DNA from: CAWGAJ01 sp963820545
GTDB taxonomy: Bacteria; Planctomycetota; Planctomycetia; Pirellulales; Thermoguttaceae
Direction: 5' to 3'
NCBI GenBank assembly: GCA_963820545.1
Contig: CAWGAJ010000002.1
Coordinates: 682,001 to 746,000, forward strand
Length of the DNA: 64,000 nt
The notes under the pieces are model-generated. The model did not search any database, was not told where the DNA came from, and saw nothing but the letters and a program-made list of their open reading frames with translations. The position numbers were made by a program, and so were the translations under genes. Positions 62,705 through 64,000 of this stretch are shown here, in pieces. Within the stretch, counting starts at the first letter, position 1; each line of letters starts with the position of its first letter.

Positions 62705-64000
62705 TTATTCCGCATTGGCCTTGGAAACCTTCTCTTGCCAGAACTCCCGGGCTTGGCGGTGGTATTCCCTTACTTCTTGCTCTTGTTGGGAATCATCGAG
62801 ATGGATTTGCTTTGCCCGCTCATCGACCCAATCAAGGAAGAATTGGGCCGCCTTCTTGCTGATCAGCGGCTTGTAGCCGATTTCCACGTAGTAGGGAGCC
62901 GTCATGGCAAAACGGAAGGTATTGCCCACGTCGGTTACTGCCCGGATGAGGAACCAGCCGCTCTGGTCAAAATGCAAAATGGGTAATTTGCCGCTTTTGG
63001 CGTACTCGTCAAAACGGATGGAATGTTCCAACTGACCGTTCTTGATGATTTCCAGGTAACTGATCGGATCGCGCACCGAGAGGGTCAAGCCGATTTCAAA
63101 GTCCAGTTGTTCGCCGGGATTTGCCGTAAAAATATGGCCGGGCAATTCGCCGTTGACCGTGGGCCGCATCAGCGGGCCGTTGGTGATCACCACCGCTCCG
63201 GCCCGGAAACTTTGCCACCATTTTTCGTAACTAAATTCGCCGTCCACGTGCACATACATGCGATTATATCCGACCGGATTAGGCGCCGCGCCCGATCCGC
63301 TGCCGGCGCTGGGCGGAATGCGCAGGCCGCACTCGAGCAGTTGAAAATAGATATATTGCGACCAGTAAGGATTGCCAAAGGGATTGGGATAATGGATTTT
63401 ATCGCGGGGTTTGCCGCCGGTTTCATGGGGAATTACCTTTTCGCGGCAGATGTCGCTATGTGCAATCTGGATCGAATCCACCTGTCCCAAGGCCGCGAGC
63501 ACGGGCAAATCCCACCAAAACGGCCGAGTAACGTCGATCCATACATCCGCTCGACTTTTCGCCTCCTGGATGTGTTTCGACAAGGGCGGATATTCACTTT
63601 TGCTTTCCGGCAGTTTGAGTGGCGCCGGCAGATTAAAGTAAAGCACTTCTCCGCCCGGGTGCGACTGGGCCCCGGCCAGCAGATGATAATAACGGTTATC
63701 ATCAAAACGGACCAGCGTCTGTTTAGGCGACGATTTGCCGCTGGGCTGGGATTTATCGTTGGTCCAGGAAATCACTTCGGCCACGTGCAGATCGTCGGCG
63801 AGCATGAGCAATTCCATGTCGCCGGCCGGCCGGCGCACGTCCAAATCGCCCGACCACCACCCCTCGGCCGACATGTCAATAAACCGCCGTAGTTCGATCT
63901 GTTTCGAGTCGTCGGCAAAAGGATTGATGGTAAAATGGCCCTCTTGGTCCAGATATTCCAGGCCGCGTTCTATCACAAACGAATAATTTCCCAGCGGTAA
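62705..64000 (-). CDS. CehA/McbA-like secreted metallohydrolase-like protein, 5' end outside window
   Basis: Open to the window edge (at least 431 residues). The region WWSGDLDVRRPAGDMELLML followed by DLHVAEVISWTND resembles CehA/McbA-family proteins, where the first block usually reads SGDLHVHR; here the two His are Asp-Val-Arg, so metal binding may be lost. VDSIQIAHSDICREKVIPHE fits the same fold. A beta-rich C-terminal domain (about 270-360) and a Gln/Glu-rich helical tail follow. Probably exported; the signal peptide would lie beyond 64000. Confidence 0.65.
   Translation of the reverse strand, partial: LPLGNYSFVIERGLEYLDQEGHFTINPFADDSKQIELRRFIDMSAEGWWSGDLDVRRPAGDMELLMLADDLHVAEVISWTNDKSQPSGKSSPKQTLVRFDDNRYYHLLAGAQSHPGGEVLYFNLPAPLKLPESKSEYPPLSKHIQEAKSRADVWIDVTRPFWWDLPVLAALGQVDSIQIAHSDICREKVIPHETGGKPRDKIHYPNPFGNPYWSQYIYFQLLECGLRIPPSAGSGSGAAPNPVGYNRMYVHVDGEFSYEKWWQSFRAGAVVITNGPLMRPTVNGELPGHIFTANPGEQLDFEIGLTLSVRDPISYLEIIKNGQLEHSIRFDEYAKSGKLPILHFDQSGWFLIRAVTDVGNTFRFAMTAPYYVEIGYKPLISKKAAQFFLDWVDERAKQIHLDDSQQEQEVREYHRQAREFWQEKVSKANAE

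Noticed and set aside
1..64000. tRNA, rRNA and CRISPR arrays
   Set aside because: No tRNA T-loop patterns in a plausible fold, no rRNA-like stretches and no regularly spaced direct repeats were seen; the palindromic repeats are single and irregularly spaced.

Overview
The window looks like chromosomal DNA from a planctomycete (Pirellulales-like). The evidence is an ECF sigma factor overlapping a Pkn2-type Ser/Thr kinase, two PEP-CTERM surface proteins with a CPBP protease, a DUF1570-type gluzincin, a DUF11-repeat protein and a small protein of a type common in planctomycetes. This is inference from gene content; no rRNA or phylogenetic marker was searched.

Layout: 0-10.2 kb is a single minus-strand cluster for a type IV pilus/type II secretion hybrid: pseudopilins I, J, K and H, PilM, PilN, PilO and PilP homologues, a secretin and a TPR lipoprotein. 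nadC follows, with a 2.3 kb IS1-like element inserted 29 bp upstream of its start codon. The element carries an AT-rich cargo: an XRE repressor, a HEPN/MltR-like protein and an unknown ORF around a symmetric divergent promoter. 13.7-21.2 kb holds a ComEA-like protein, uvrB, small proteins, a NhaD-like antiporter, RNase D and a REP-associated transposase flanked by inverted REPs. 21.3-32.1 kb holds the kinase/sigma pair, bioB, an amidase, leuD, leuC, a methyltransferase-like gene and a homospermidine synthase plus ornithine decarboxylase pair. 32-44 kb holds a nucleotide-sugar dehydratase, the DUF11 protein, a HAF-repeat PEP-CTERM protein, a KAS III enzyme, HtrA and RNase III. 44-53 kb is repeat-rich: a 25-residue Lys/Ala protein, a gene-poor 1.6 kb stretch, an alpha-2-macroglobulin-like gene ending at a REP, a Gfo/Idh oxidoreductase and a hydrolase carrying three palindromic insertions. 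53-64 kb holds the CPBP protease, sdhA, sdhB, citrate synthase, a U32/RlhA-like gene, a probable 6S RNA, a PEP-CTERM protein, a toxin-antitoxin-like pair and a truncated CehA/McbA-like gene.

Two features run through the whole window. First, several families of short palindromic repeats are scattered about. Two families (A, about 70 bp; B, 44-45 bp) also sit inside protein-coding genes without breaking the reading frame, as Rickettsia palindromic elements do. Second, more than fifteen otherwise well-conserved genes carry isolated frameshifts, mostly explained by one missing base, often in a G or C run. I read these as likely sequencing or assembly deletions, annotate such genes over their full span and note each break.
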